64,000 nt of DNA from Heracleum sosnowskyi. Lineage: Eukaryota; Streptophyta; Magnoliopsida; Apiales; Apiaceae. Position numbers and translations under genes: made by a program. The stretch lies in contig CM061235.1 of the NCBI GenBank assembly GCA_030848705.1, positions 134,919,228 through 134,983,227 on the forward strand, read 5' to 3'. The notes under the pieces are model-generated. The model was not told the DNA's origin, made no database searches, and was given only the letters and a program-made list of their open reading frames with translations. This document shows, one piece after another, positions 44,770 to 55,685 of the stretch; position 1 is the stretch's first letter, and each line of letters begins with the position of its first letter.

Positions 44770-45407
44770 GTGAGAAACTTTTCCCCTGTTTTGACCCCTC
44801 ACTGAGTCACTGGTCCCCTCACTCTTTTCCTCCTTTCTTTTATTTATCTTTTATTATTTCTATTCCATCTGTTCCTGCTGCATTGACAAAATCGCCCTTT
44901 TACGCCATGTTTATTCTATAGAGCCTCGGGCTGCTTGACACGATGTATTACATCACCTTCCCCCCAAAGACGCATCGTGTCCTCAAGGTGGAACATAATA
45001 AACCTGATATTGATCGCCTTGACCTCCCAAATTGCTTCAAAAAATGGCAGATTTTTCCATTTCAACAAAGCTTCAAGGCACCCGTTTGAACCACTGCCTA
45101 CACCGCAAATATCCAAGAGCTGTTCTGACCAATAACTCTAAATCTGAACTCAGTTGGTCCAGATTCGTAAGAGACTCAGCCAATGTCCCCATGGCTCTTC
45201 AAAGTTGGGAAACGTGATAAACTGAACTCGGTGCAGCTTATAGTGGCAGGCAATTTCAGTTTGTATGCAACTTTTCCAAGTGCTGAATGATCTCAGAAGA
45301 CTCGTAGAACTCTGCAACGAGCTTCTCATATGGTCTCCTGGCCACTGAACGCTGTCTATACGGCTGAAGCTTGAGATAAACCTTTTCTCCCACTCTTCGT
45401 TAATCAC
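44770..45407 (-). pseudogene. Gypsy integrase C-terminus/chromodomain-like tail, copy 0
   Basis: The best preserved copy. On the minus strand one frame reads VGEKVYLKLQPYRQRS and RRPYEKLVAEFY; others follow with LLKWKNLPFFEAIWE and FHLEDTMRLWGEGDV. These are the integrase C-terminal and chromodomain-like segments of plant Ty3/Gypsy polyproteins. Frameshifts separate them. The fragment abuts the end of receiver copy a0. Confidence 0.75.
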
Positions 45408-45419
45408 ATATTATTCAGG

Positions 45420-45835
45420 AAGCTAGAAACTTTATCAACAGTTAGAGGATTAGTGACGACGTTACCTACGCCAGCTTATATAACATTTGTTTGACACCTA
45501 CGCCAGCTTATATAACATTTGTTTGACAGTAACTTCAACACACGCAGTCACTGCAAATATTTTAGTATCCACTCCCATGTCTTTTAACGTCCTAGTAGCC
45601 TCAAATTGAAACGTCGAATATTAAATTGCGAAAAATTCGTATTTATTGATATTTGCAAATGTTATTCGAAAAAATGAATATATATTTAATCAAACAATTA
45701 ACCACAACACCATCCATTATTGACATTTGAAAATCCATGGTTATCATATCAAAATGCGCTCGAGGTTGAAACAACTCAACGGCTTGTTTTCCATTTTCAA
45801 CTATGAAAGTTTTGGACCCAAACTAATTTAAAAGC
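45420..45835 (-). pseudogene. Receiver-domain relic a0
   Basis: Minus strand. The first part reads KTFIVENGKQAVELFQ and ITMDFQMSIMDGV, with the phosphoacceptor Asp kept. After an intron-like AT-rich gap it continues with EATRTLKDMGVDTKIFAVTA. A 32-bp tandem duplication (CCTACGCCAGCTTATATAAC, repeated near 45448-45528) and stops break the C-terminal end. Confidence 0.8.
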
Positions 45836-45844
45836 ATGAGATAA

Positions 45845-46255
45845 ACCTTTTCGCCCACTCTTCATTAACCAAATATTATTCAGGAAGCTATCAACTTCAG
45901 TGAGAGGATTAGTGAGGACGTGACCTATGTCGGCTTGTATAACATTTCCTTCATCACATGCAGTCACCACAGGTATTTTAGTGTCCACTTACATGTCTCT
46001 TAACGTTTTAGTCGCCAGAAATTGAATTTCGAATATAGAAATTGCAAAAAATTCAACTTTATTGAAATTTGCAAATGTTATTCGAGAAAAATGATTATAT
46101 ATTTAATCAAACAATTAACCTCAACACCATCCATTATTGATATTTGAAAATTCATGAATATCAAATCAAAATGCGCTCGAGATTGAAACAACTCAACGAC
46201 TTGTTTTCCATTTTCAGTTGTGAAAATTTTGAACCCAAACTAACTTTAAAAAAAC
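45845..46255 (-). pseudogene. Receiver-domain relic a1
   Basis: Minus strand, with the same exon-intron-exon layout as a0, lying directly upstream of it. Exon 2 encodes VDTKIPVVTACDE and HVLTNPLTEVDSFLNN; the invariant receiver Lys of TKPL is Asn here. The end of a1 fuses in frame to the start of a0 in a 63-codon frame (45797-45988). Confidence 0.8.
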
Positions 46256-46284
46256 CCTCGTTAATCGTATCTAATAATTCCCAA

Positions 46285-46636
46285 ATCATCGTAAATGCTC
46301 TTATCGTTGACGATTAGTCATTGATGCAAACGATTAACAAGCGTGTTCCAAATCAGTTTGGGTTCAAAATTTTCATAGCTGAAAACGGAAAACAAGACGT
46401 TGAATTGTTTCAATCTGGAGCACAATTTGATCTGGTAACCATGGATTTCCAAATGCCACTAATGGATGGTGTTGAGGTTACTTGTTTCACTTTCTCGAAT
46501 AACATTCGCAAATTTCAAAATATTTAAATTTCCTACAATTTAATATTCGACGTTTCAATTTCAAACGACTAAAACATTAAGAGACATGGAAGTGGACACT
46601 AACACACTTGCAGTGACTACTTGTGATAAAGTTACT
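46285..46636 (+). pseudogene. Receiver-domain relic b1
   Basis: Plus strand, head-to-head with a1. It reads NALIVDD, a TAG stop, then KRVPNQFGFKIFIAENGKQ and VTMDFQMPLMDGVE with the phosphoacceptor Asp kept. An intron follows, then exon 2 (TTKTLRDMEVDTNTLAVTTC) up to DKVT, where MITE-related sequence replaces the rest. Confidence 0.85.
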
Positions 46637-46779
46637 GTATGGTCTCCAAGGTCTCAAATAAAATAGTGATATCCCTAGAACTTAACTCTATGTAAATATA
46701 TACACATACATATTAATTGTAGGTTTTATACATAGTGGGACATGCATTGCAAGGTAATATACATATATTTATGGCCCCC

Positions 46780-47300
46780 TCACTCTTTTTCTCCATTCTT
46801 CTTGTTTCTTTTATTTATCTTCCATAATTTCTTTTCCTTCCGTTCCTGATGTGTTCGTGTTGCATCGATAAAATTGCCCTTTTCACCCGTTGTTTATTTT
46901 ATTAGAGACTTGGGCTGCTTGACATGATGTATTACATTACCTTCCCCACCCCACCCCCATCCCCCGAGACGCACCTTGTCCTCAAGGAGGAATATAGGAA
47001 ACCTGATAGTGATCACGTTGACATCCTCCCAAATTTCTTCAAACAATGATAGATTTTTCTATTCACACAGACTACGCACCATTTTGAACCAGTGCATACA
47101 CCGTGAACATCCGGGAGCTTTTCTGGTTCTACCAATACCTTTAAATCTGAAGTCAGTTGGTCTGGAATTGTAAGAGATTCAGCCAATGGCCCCATGGCTT
47201 TTATAGTGGCTGGCAATTTCAGTTTGTATGCAACTTTACCAAGTGTTGAATGATCTCAAAAGACTCATATGTTGTATATACAGCAGAAGCCTGAGATAAA
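46780..47300 (-). pseudogene. Gypsy tail fragment, copy 1
   Basis: Minus strand. Contains LPATIKAMGPLAESLTIPDQ and LKVLVEPEKLPDVHGV, the segment just before the chromodomain-like end of Gypsy polyproteins, with frameshifts on both sides. A C-rich run CCCCACCCCACCCCCATCCC interrupts the HLEDKVRL part. Confidence 0.8.
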
Positions 47301-47304
47301 CCAT

Positions 47305-47712
47305 TTCTTCCACTCTTCGTTAACCAAATATTATTCAGAAAGCTAACTCCATCACCAGTGAGAGGATTAGCGACCTACGTCAGCTTGTATAACATTTCCT
47401 TCACAATGACTTCATCACATGCAATCACCATAAGTATTTTAGTGTCCACTCACATGTCTCTTAACGTTTTAGTCGCCAGAAATTGAACTTGGAATATAGA
47501 AATTGCAAAAAAATCATCTTTATTGAAATTTGCAAATGTAATTCGAGAAAAATGATTATATATTTAATCAAACAGTTAAGCTCAACACCATCCATTATTG
47601 ACATTTGAAAATTCATGAATATCAAATCAAAATGCGTTCGAAATTGAAACAACTCAAAGACTTGTTTTCCATTTTCAGTTGTGAAAATTTTGAACCCAAA
47701 CTAACTTTAAAA
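47305..47712 (-). pseudogene. Receiver-domain relic a2
   Basis: Minus strand. The motif around the phosphoacceptor reads FMNFQMSIMDGVE, so Asp has become Asn. Exon 2 carries a TGA after LRDM. The end runs into Gypsy copy 1. Confidence 0.8.
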
Positions 47713-47745
47713 AAACACTTGTTAATCGTATCTAATAATTCCCAA

Positions 47746-48111
47746 ATCATCGTAAATGCTCTTATCGTTGACCATTAGTCATTGATGCAAACGATTAACA
47801 AGCGTGTTCCAAATCAGTTTGGGTTCAAAATTTTCATAGCTGAAAACGGAAAACAAGAAGTTGAATTGTTTCAATCTGGAGCACAATTTGATCTGGCAAC
47901 CATGGATTTCCAAATACCAATAACGGATGGTGTTGAGGTTACTTGTTTCCCTAAATGTATAATCTTCTTTCTCGATTAACATTCGCAAATTTCAAAATAT
48001 TTAAATTTCCTACAATTTAATATTCGGCTTTTCAAATTCAGACGACTAAAACATTAAAACATTGAAGTGGACACTAACACACTTGCAGTGACTACTTGTG
48101 ATAAAGTTACT
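47746..48111 (+). pseudogene. Receiver-domain relic b2
   Basis: Plus strand. The acidic pair reads VDH, not VDD, before the TAG. The core is IAENGKQEVELFQSGAQFDL and TMDFQIPITDGVE. Exon 2 has a small deletion near the LRDM codons. Confidence 0.82.
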
Positions 48112-48244
48112 GTATGGTCTCCAAGGTCTCCAATAAAATAGTGATATCCCTAGAACTTAACTCTATGTAAATATATATACATACATATTAATTGTAGGTT
48201 TTATACATAGTGGGACATGCATTGCAAGGTAATATACATATATT

Positions 48245-48775
48245 TATGGCCCCCTCACTCTTTTTCTCCTTTCTTCTCCTTTCTTTTATGTATCTTCCAT
48301 AATTTCTTTTCCTTCCGTTCCTGATGTGTTCGTGTTGCATCGATAAAATTGCCCTTTTCACCCGTTGTTTATTTTATTAGAGACTTGGGCTGCTTGACAT
48401 GATGTATTACATTACCTTCCCCACCCCACCCCCATCCCCCGAGACGCACCTTGTCCTCAAGGAGGAATATAGGAAACCTGATAGTGATCACGTTGACATC
48501 CTCCCAAATTTCTTCAAACAATGATAGATTTTTCTATTCACACAGACTACGCACCATTTTGAACCAGTGCATACACCGTGAACATCCGGGAGCTTTTCTG
48601 GTTCTACCAATACCTTTAAATCTGAAGTCAGTTGGTCTGGAATTGTAAGAGATTCAGCCAATGGCCCCATGGCTTTTATAGTGGCTGGCAATTTCAGTTT
48701 GTATGCAACTTTACCAAGTGTTGAATGATCTCAAAAGACTCATATGTTGTATATACAGCAGAAGCCTGAGATAAA
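48245..48775 (-). pseudogene. Gypsy tail fragment, copy 2
   Basis: Same as copy 1 at a distance of 1475 bp, identical by eye in the LPATIKAMG region. Confidence 0.8.
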
Positions 48776-48779
48776 CCAT

Positions 48780-49187
48780 TTCTTCCACTCTTCGTTAACC
48801 AAATATTATTCAGAAAGCTAACTCCATCACCAGTGAGAGGATTAGCGACCTACGTCAGCTTGTATAACATTTCCTTCACAATGACTTCATCACATGCAAT
48901 CACCATAAGTATTTTAGTGTCCACTCACATGTCTCTTAACGTTTTAGTCGCCAGAAATTGAACTTGGAATATAGAAATTGCAAAAAAATCATCTTTATTG
49001 AAATTTGCAAATGTAATTCGAGAAAAATGATTATATATTTAATCAAACAGTTAAGCTCAACACCATCCATTATTGACATTTGAAAATTCATGAATATCAA
49101 ATCAAAATGCGTTCGAAATTGAAACAACTCAAAGACTTGTTTTCCATTTTCAGTTGTGAAAATTTTGAACCCAAACTAACTTTAAAA
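48780..49187 (-). pseudogene. Receiver-domain relic a3
   Basis: Identical by eye to a2, with the same Asp-to-Asn change and the same TGA. Confidence 0.8.
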
Positions 49188-49220
49188 AAACACTTGTTAA
49201 TCGTATCTAATAATTCCCAA

Positions 49221-49586
49221 ATCATCGTAAATGCTCTTATCGTTGACCATTAGTCATTGATGCAAACGATTAACAAGCGTGTTCCAAATCAGTTTGGGTT
49301 CAAAATTTTCATAGCTGAAAACGGAAAACAAGAAGTTGAATTGTTTCAATCTGGAGCACAATTTGATCTGGCAACCATGGATTTCCAAATACCAATAACG
49401 GATGGTGTTGAGGTTACTTGTTTCCCTAAATGTATAATCTTCTTTCTCGATTAACATTCGCAAATTTCAAAATATTTAAATTTCCTACAATTTAATATTC
49501 GGCTTTTCAAATTCAGACGACTAAAACATTAAAACATTGAAGTGGACACTAACACACTTGCAGTGACTACTTGTGATAAAGTTACT
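49221..49586 (+). pseudogene. Receiver-domain relic b3
   Basis: Identical by eye to b2, including VDH, the TAG and the altered LRDM region. Confidence 0.82.
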
Positions 49587-49719
49587 GTATGGTCTCCAAG
49601 GTCTCCAATAAAATAGTGATATCCCTAGAACTTAACTCTATGTAAATATATATACATACATATTAATTGTAGGTTTTATACATAGTGGGACATGCATTGC
49701 AAGGTAATATACATATATT

Positions 49720-50250
49720 TATGGCCCCCTCACTCTTTTTCTCCTTTCTTCTCCTTTCTTTTATGTATCTTCCATAATTTCTTTTCCTTCCGTTCCTGAT
49801 GTGTTCGTGTTGCATCGATAAAATTGCCCTTTTCACCCGTTGTTTATTTTATTAGAGACTTGGGCTGCTTGACATGATGTATTACATTACCTTCCCCACC
49901 CCACCCCCATCCCCCGAGACGCACCTTGTCCTCAAGGAGGAATATAGGAAACCTGATAGTGATCACGTTGACATCCTCCCAAATTTCTTCAAACAATGAT
50001 AGATTTTTCTATTCACACAGACTACGCACCATTTTGAACCAGTGCATACACCGTGAACATCCGGGAGCTTTTCTGGTTCTACCAATACCTTTAAATCTGA
50101 AGTCAGTTGGTCTGGAATTGTAAGAGATTCAGCCAATGGCCCCATGGCTTTTATAGTGGCTGGCAATTTCAGTTTGTATGCAACTTTACCAAGTGTTGAA
50201 TGATCTCAAAAGACTCATATGTTGTATATACAGCAGAAGCCTGAGATAAA
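49720..50250 (-). pseudogene. Gypsy tail fragment, copy 3
   Basis: Third identical copy at a 1475-bp spacing. Confidence 0.8.
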
Positions 50251-50254
50251 CCAT

Positions 50255-50662
50255 TTCTTCCACTCTTCGTTAACCAAATATTATTCAGAAAGCTAACTCC
50301 ATCACCAGTGAGAGGATTAGCGACCTACGTCAGCTTGTATAACATTTCCTTCACAATGACTTCATCACATGCAATCACCATAAGTATTTTAGTGTCCACT
50401 CACATGTCTCTTAACGTTTTAGTCGCCAGAAATTGAACTTGGAATATAGAAATTGCAAAAAAATCATCTTTATTGAAATTTGCAAATGTAATTCGAGAAA
50501 AATGATTATATATTTAATCAAACAGTTAAGCTCAACACCATCCATTATTGACATTTGAAAATTCATGAATATCAAATCAAAATGCGTTCGAAATTGAAAC
50601 AACTCAAAGACTTGTTTTCCATTTTCAGTTGTGAAAATTTTGAACCCAAACTAACTTTAAAA
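50255..50662 (-). pseudogene. Receiver-domain relic a4
   Basis: Identical by eye to a2 and a3. Confidence 0.8.
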
Positions 50663-50695
50663 AAACACTTGTTAATCGTATCTAATAATTCCCAA

Positions 50696-51061
50696 ATCAT
50701 CGTAAATGCTCTTATCGTTGACCATTAGTCATTGATGCAAACGATTAACAAGCGTGTTCCAAATCAGTTTGGGTTCAAAATTTTCATAGCTGAAAACGGA
50801 AAACAAGAAGTTGAATTGTTTCAATCTGGAGCACAATTTGATCTGGCAACCATGGATTTCCAAATACCAATAACGGATGGTGTTGAGGTTACTTGTTTCC
50901 CTAAATGTATAATCTTCTTTCTCGATTAACATTCGCAAATTTCAAAATATTTAAATTTCCTACAATTTAATATTCGGCTTTTCAATTTCAGACGACTAAA
51001 ACATTAAAACATGGAAGTGGAAACTAACACACTTGCAGTGACTACTTGTGATAAAGTTACT
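50696..51061 (+). pseudogene. Receiver-domain relic b4
   Basis: Exon 1 is identical to b2 and b3. The sequence starts to differ in the intron end and exon 2 (near 50983), which marks the right edge of the identical block. Confidence 0.82.
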
Positions 51062-51194
51062 GTATGGTCTCCAAGGTCTCCAATAAAATAGTGATATCCC
51101 TAGAACTTAACTCTATGTAAATATATATACATACATATTAATTGTAGGTTTTATACATAGTGGGGCATGCATTGCAAGGTAATATACATATATT

Positions 51195-51690
51195 TATGGC
51201 CCCCTCACTCTTTTTCTCCTTTCTTCTCATTTCTTTTCCTTCCGTTCCTGATGTGTTCGTGTTGCATCGATGAAATTGCCCTTTTCACTCGTTTATTTTA
51301 TTAGAGACTTGGGATGCTTGACATGATGTATTACATTACCTTCCCCACCCCACCCCCATCCCTGGAGATGCACCTTGTCCTCAAGGAGGAACATAGGAAA
51401 CCTGATAGTGATCAGGTTGACATCGTTCCAAATTGCTTCAAACAATGGAAGATTTTTCTATTCACACATATTAGGCACCATTTTGAACCGGTGCATACAC
51501 CGTGAACATCCGGGAGCTTTTCTGGTTCCACCAATACCTATCTGAACTCAGTTGGTCTGGAATCGTAAGAAATTCAACCAATGGCCCCATGGCTTTTATA
51601 GTGGCTGGAAATTTCAGTTTGTATGCAACTTTACCAAGTGTTGAATGATCTCAAAAGACTCATACGTTGTATATAGTTGAAGCATGAGAT
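51195..51690 (-). pseudogene. Gypsy tail fragment, copy 4
   Basis: Same segment, shorter by about 35 bp and diverged by several percent from copies 1-3. Confidence 0.75.
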
Positions 51691-51694
51691 AAAC

Positions 51695-52100
51695 CTTTTC
51701 TCCCACTCTTCGTTAACCAAATATTATTCAGGAAGCTATCAACTTCATCACCAGTGAGAGGATTAGTGAGGACGTGACCTACGTCAGCTTGTATAACATT
51801 TCCTTCGCAATGACTTCATCACATGCAATCACCACAAGTATTTTAGTGTCCACTCACATGTCTCTTAACATATTAGTCGCCAGAAATTGAACTTTGAATA
51901 TAGAAATTGCAAAAAATTCAACTTTATTAAAATTTGCAAATGTTATTCGAGAAGAATGAACAATTAACCTCAACACCATCCATTATTGACATTTGAAAAT
52001 TCATGAATATCAAATCAAAATGCGCTTGAGATTGAAACAACTCAACGACTTGTTTTCAATTTTCAGTTGTGAAAATTTTGAACCTGAACTAACTTTAAAA
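51695..52100 (-). pseudogene. Receiver-domain relic a5
   Basis: Minus strand copy with a deletion in the intron-like part (the ATTATATATTTAATCAAA stretch is missing near 51958). Confidence 0.78.
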
Positions 52101-52133
52101 AAACCCTTGTTAATCGTATCTAATAATTCCCAC

Positions 52134-52501
52134 ATCATCGTAAATGCTCTTATCGTTGACGATTAGTCATTGATACAAACGATTAACAAGCGTGTTCCAA
52201 ATCAGTTTTGGTTTAAAATTTTCATAGCTGAAAACGGAAAACAAGACGTTGAATTGTTTCAATCTGGAGCACAATTTGATCTGGTAACCATGAATTTCCA
52301 AATGCCAATAATGGATGGTGTTGAGGTTACTTGTTTCACTAAATGTATAATCTTCTTTCTCGAATAACAATCGCAAATTTCAAAATATTTAATTTTCCTA
52401 CAATTTAATATTCGGTGTTTCAATTGCAGACGACTAAAACATTAAGAGACATGGAAGTGGACACTAACACACTTGCAATGACTACTTGTGATAAAGTTAC
52501 T
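52134..52501 (+). pseudogene. Receiver-domain relic b5
   Basis: Plus strand. VDD then TAG; the core motif reads TMNFQMPIMDGVE, so the phosphoacceptor Asp is Asn. Exon 2 LRDMEVDTNTLA is intact up to DKVT. Confidence 0.82.
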
Positions 52502-52634
52502 GTATGGTCTCCAAGGTCTCCAATAAAATAGTGGTATCCATAGAACTTAACTCTATGTAAATATATATATACATACATATTAATTGTAGGTTTTATACAT
52601 AGTGGGACATGCATTGCAAGGAAATATACATATA

Positions 52635-53150
52635 TTTATGGCCCCCTCACTCTTTTTCTCCTTCCTTCTTGTTTCTTTTATTTATCTTCCATAATTTCTT
52701 TTCTTTCCGTTCCTGATGTGTTCGTGTTGCATCGATGAAATTACCCTTTTCACCCGTTGTTTATTTTATAAGAGACTTGGGCTGCTTGACATGATGTATT
52801 ACATTACCTTCCCCACCCCACCCCACCCCACCCCCATCCCCCGAGATGCACCTTGTCCTCGAGGAGGAACATAGGAAACCTGATAGTGATCACGTTGACA
52901 TCGTCCCAAATTGCTTCAAACAATGGAAGATTTTTCTATTCACACATATTAGGCACCATTTTGAACGAGTGCATACACCGTGAACATCCAGGAGTTTTTC
53001 TGGTTCCACCAATACCTTAATATCTGAACTCAGTTGGTCTGGAATCGTAAGAGATTCAACCAATGGCCCCATGGCTTTTATAGTGGCTGGCAATTTCAGT
53101 TTGTATGCAACTTTACCAAGTGTTGAATGATCTCAAAGCGGAAGCCTGAG
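52635..53150 (-). pseudogene. Gypsy tail fragment, copy 5
   Basis: LPATIKAMGPLVESLTIPDQ variant. The C-rich run is longer here (CCCCACCCCACCCCACCCCA). About 40 bp are missing before receiver copy a6. Confidence 0.75.
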
Positions 53151-53154
53151 ATAA

Positions 53155-53577
53155 ACCTTTTCTCCCACTCTTCGTTAACCAAATATTATTCAGGAAGCTA
53201 TCAACTTCATCACCAGTGAGAGGAGTAGTGAGGACGTGACCTACGTCAGCTTGTATAACATTTACTTCGCAATGACTTCATCACATGCAATCACCACAAG
53301 TATTTTAGTGTCCACTCACATGTCTCTTAACATATTAGTCGCCAGAAATTGAACTTTGAATATAGAAATTGCAAAAAATTCAACTTTATTGAAATTTGCA
53401 AATGTTATTCGAGAAAAATGATTATATATTTAATCAAACAATTAACCTCAACACCATCCATTATTGACATTTGAAAATTCATGAATATCAAATCAAAATG
53501 CGCTCGAGATTTAAACAACTCAACGACTTGTTTTCCATTTTCAGTTGTGAAAATTTTGAACCCGAACTAACTTTAAA
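53155..53577 (-). pseudogene. Receiver-domain relic a6
   Basis: Minus strand, the last of the a series. The intron-like part is full length. Confidence 0.78.
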
Positions 53578-53611
53578 AAAACCCTTGTTAATCGTATATA
53601 ATAATTCCCAC

Positions 53612-54062
53612 ATCATCGTAAATGCTCTTATCGTTGACGATTAGTCATTGATACAAACGATTAACAAGCGTGTTCCAAATCAGTTTTGGTTTAAAATTTT
53701 CATAGCTGAAAACGGAAAACAAGACGTTGAATTGTTTCAATCTGGAGCACAATTTGATCCGGTAACCATGAATTTCCAAATGCCAATAATGGATGGTGTT
53801 GAGGTTACTTGTTTCACTAAATGTATAATCTTCTTTCTTGAATAACAATCGCAAATTTCAAAATATTTAATTTTCCTACAATTTAATATTCGGCGTTTCA
53901 ATTTCAGACGACTAAAACATTAAGAGACATGGAAGTGGACACTAACACACTTGCAGTGACTACCTGTGATAAAGTTATTGTCATAAAGTTACTATCAGGG
54001 AAATGTTAACACAAGTTGGTGCACTTCACTTCGTCACTAAGCCTCTAAGTAGTTCTGATTAA
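53612..54062 (+). pseudogene. Receiver-domain relic b6 with the original 3' end
   Basis: Plus strand. Same exon 1 as b5 (TAG after VDD; TMNFQMP). Exon 2 continues past the point where the other copies break, through a 14-bp insertion formed by repeating ATAAAGTT. It then encodes EMLTQVGALHFVTKPLSSSD and stops at 54060-54062. FVTKPL is the conserved receiver Lys motif, so this copy shows what the others lost. The parent looks like a short receiver-only protein (type-C response regulator, ARR22/24-like). Confidence 0.85.
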
Positions 54063-54511
54063 GTAGCAACCACCAGTTATAACTAAATGTGTTATATATA
54101 AGCACATAGCGTTTTATTCTATGTTAAATTATAAAGTTGGTGTCATTTTTATGGACTTATTGCAATAGCTCTTAGCTCTCACTTAAACTTCAAACAAATA
54201 TATATGCTTTATTTAAATAGCTTTTATGGACTTATTTAACATTGTTAATATTTTTAATTTAAAATAACCCACTTAATTTTTAGTCTAATAATTCTTCATA
54301 ATTGTTATCGTTGGAGATAATACTTTCATAAAAAAAATATCAACTAAAAGAGTTACGAAAAAAGTTAATCGCATAGAATTAATTTCAATTCTTATTCTAG
54401 GCTTCTACAACGTAAAATGTAGATAATTCTTTTTCCTATTTATTTTCTAGCGACCATTTTAAATTTAAATTGGAAAAAACTGAGATACTTAAAGCACAAT
54501 AAATATCATCT

Positions 54512-54640
54512 TGACTTAGTGCTATATCCCTCTCCCTTTACATGAGTCCTGAGTTCAAATATTGTTGAGTCTGAGTTCAAATATTGTTTAGACAAGGAAA
54601 GTGTGTGAATATGTTTAATTATCATTAAAAATCTTTAAAA
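54512..54640 (+). mobile_element. Decayed SINE
   Basis: Shares order and words with the SINE at 38475: CTTAGTGCTATATCCCTCTC (A-box side), GAGTTCAAAT twice (B-box side, duplicated), then GACAAGGAAAGTGTGTGAAT and TTTAATTATCATTAAAAA. No clear target duplication. Confidence 0.6.
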
Positions 54641-55429
54641 TGTATATGCAAGTCTATATCTTGGTGTTCTAATTTTAGTCTGGACTATTTTAATTTATAT
54701 CACCAACTACATTGTTTATCTAATAAAAACTTCTCATCTACACTTATGTTAATTTTTCTTTGTTTAAATTTAAAAAAAAACTTTAAAATTTTTAATCACT
54801 TTAATTTATATCTTCCAGGCTCTCTTTTTTTAATCTTATTATGACTATATGTGAGTAATGTGATTATGTTTAGTTATTCCCCCTCTCTTTTTCTCTATAA
54901 TAACTAAAAATAGTACAAACAAGCCATGTTAACTTATCTAAAGTTTTCCCCAATTTATACATATGTTCTACTAAATTTATTATTTTCCATTCCACCTAAG
55001 AACATAAACTTGTTGATAGAAATCGTTCAAACAAATCATCATATAATTCAAAATTTCGAGCACATTTCATTTCAAGGAAAGAACATGCCAGTTTGTTTTA
55101 AAATCTAAGTAACACATATTATAACTTAAAATTTTTGTTTTCCAGGATTTAAACCCCAAAATTTGAAGTCCAAAAAATAAATATAACATTGTCATATGTC
55201 GTTGGTAAGATTTGAAGTAATAAAACTTTGGTAATATGGACGAGGAACAAACCTATTTGATAATTTCACTTCTGTTGATATTAAAAATACTAATTTCACT
55301 TGCCCATTGAACAAGAAACTTCCGAAAACACTAAACAAGTGGCTCTTTAACAATATAAACTCGCGACTTCGGAGCAAAGGTAAAAAGAAAAACACACAAC
55401 GAGTCGACTTTTTACATGATTTTCAATCT

Positions 55430-55685
55430 CAACTAGGCCTTAGGATTGAGGTCCAACTTGCCTACATTCTAGTCCGATTTGAGCACCACAAAGCACTATT
55501 CAAGCTTAGCACATAGAATATTCGAGCTTAACTTATTACATTCAAAATTTTGTCAACATTTTCTTAAAGATTCGAGCTTTCGAGCTTTCGAGCCTTCGAT
55601 CTCGAACATCAGAATTTGTCTACGAGCTTAAAACTTGAGTCTTACGGTGTTTGGCTCCGCTCATATTATAACACCTCTAATTTTG
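55430..55685. mobile_element. Decayed relative of the hAT MITE
   Basis: Contains ACTAGGCCTTAGGATTGAGG, strings of TTCGAGCTT and TCGAGC, and ends in TTATAACACCTCTAATTT, resembling the body and end of the element at 41799-42276. The ends are not exact. Confidence 0.45.

Larger units (their letters stand above)
44770..54062. repeat. Tandem array of about 1.475-kb composite units (receiver-gene pair plus Gypsy tail)
   Basis: Equivalent points in the plus-strand receiver relics lie at 46321, 47782, 49257, 50732, 52170 and 53648, so spacings are 1461, 1475, 1475, 1438 and 1478. One unit, left to right, has a Ty3/Gypsy polyprotein tail (minus), receiver copy a (minus), receiver copy b (plus), and then a piece of the MITE seen complete at 57517-57899. 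From about 46.83 to 50.98 kb the 1475-bp period repeats without a difference I can see; outer units differ by several percent. The last unit ends in the true 3' end of the receiver gene at 54062. Confidence 0.92.

Noticed and set aside
45032..53100. Plus-strand frames opposite the Gypsy tails and minus-strand frames opposite the b relics
   Set aside because: They repeat with the unit only because the DNA repeats; codon content matches no family, while the opposite strands do.
44770..54062. CRISPR-like or prokaryotic repeat array
   Set aside because: Plant nuclear context, 1.4-kb units, no short repeat-spacer structure.
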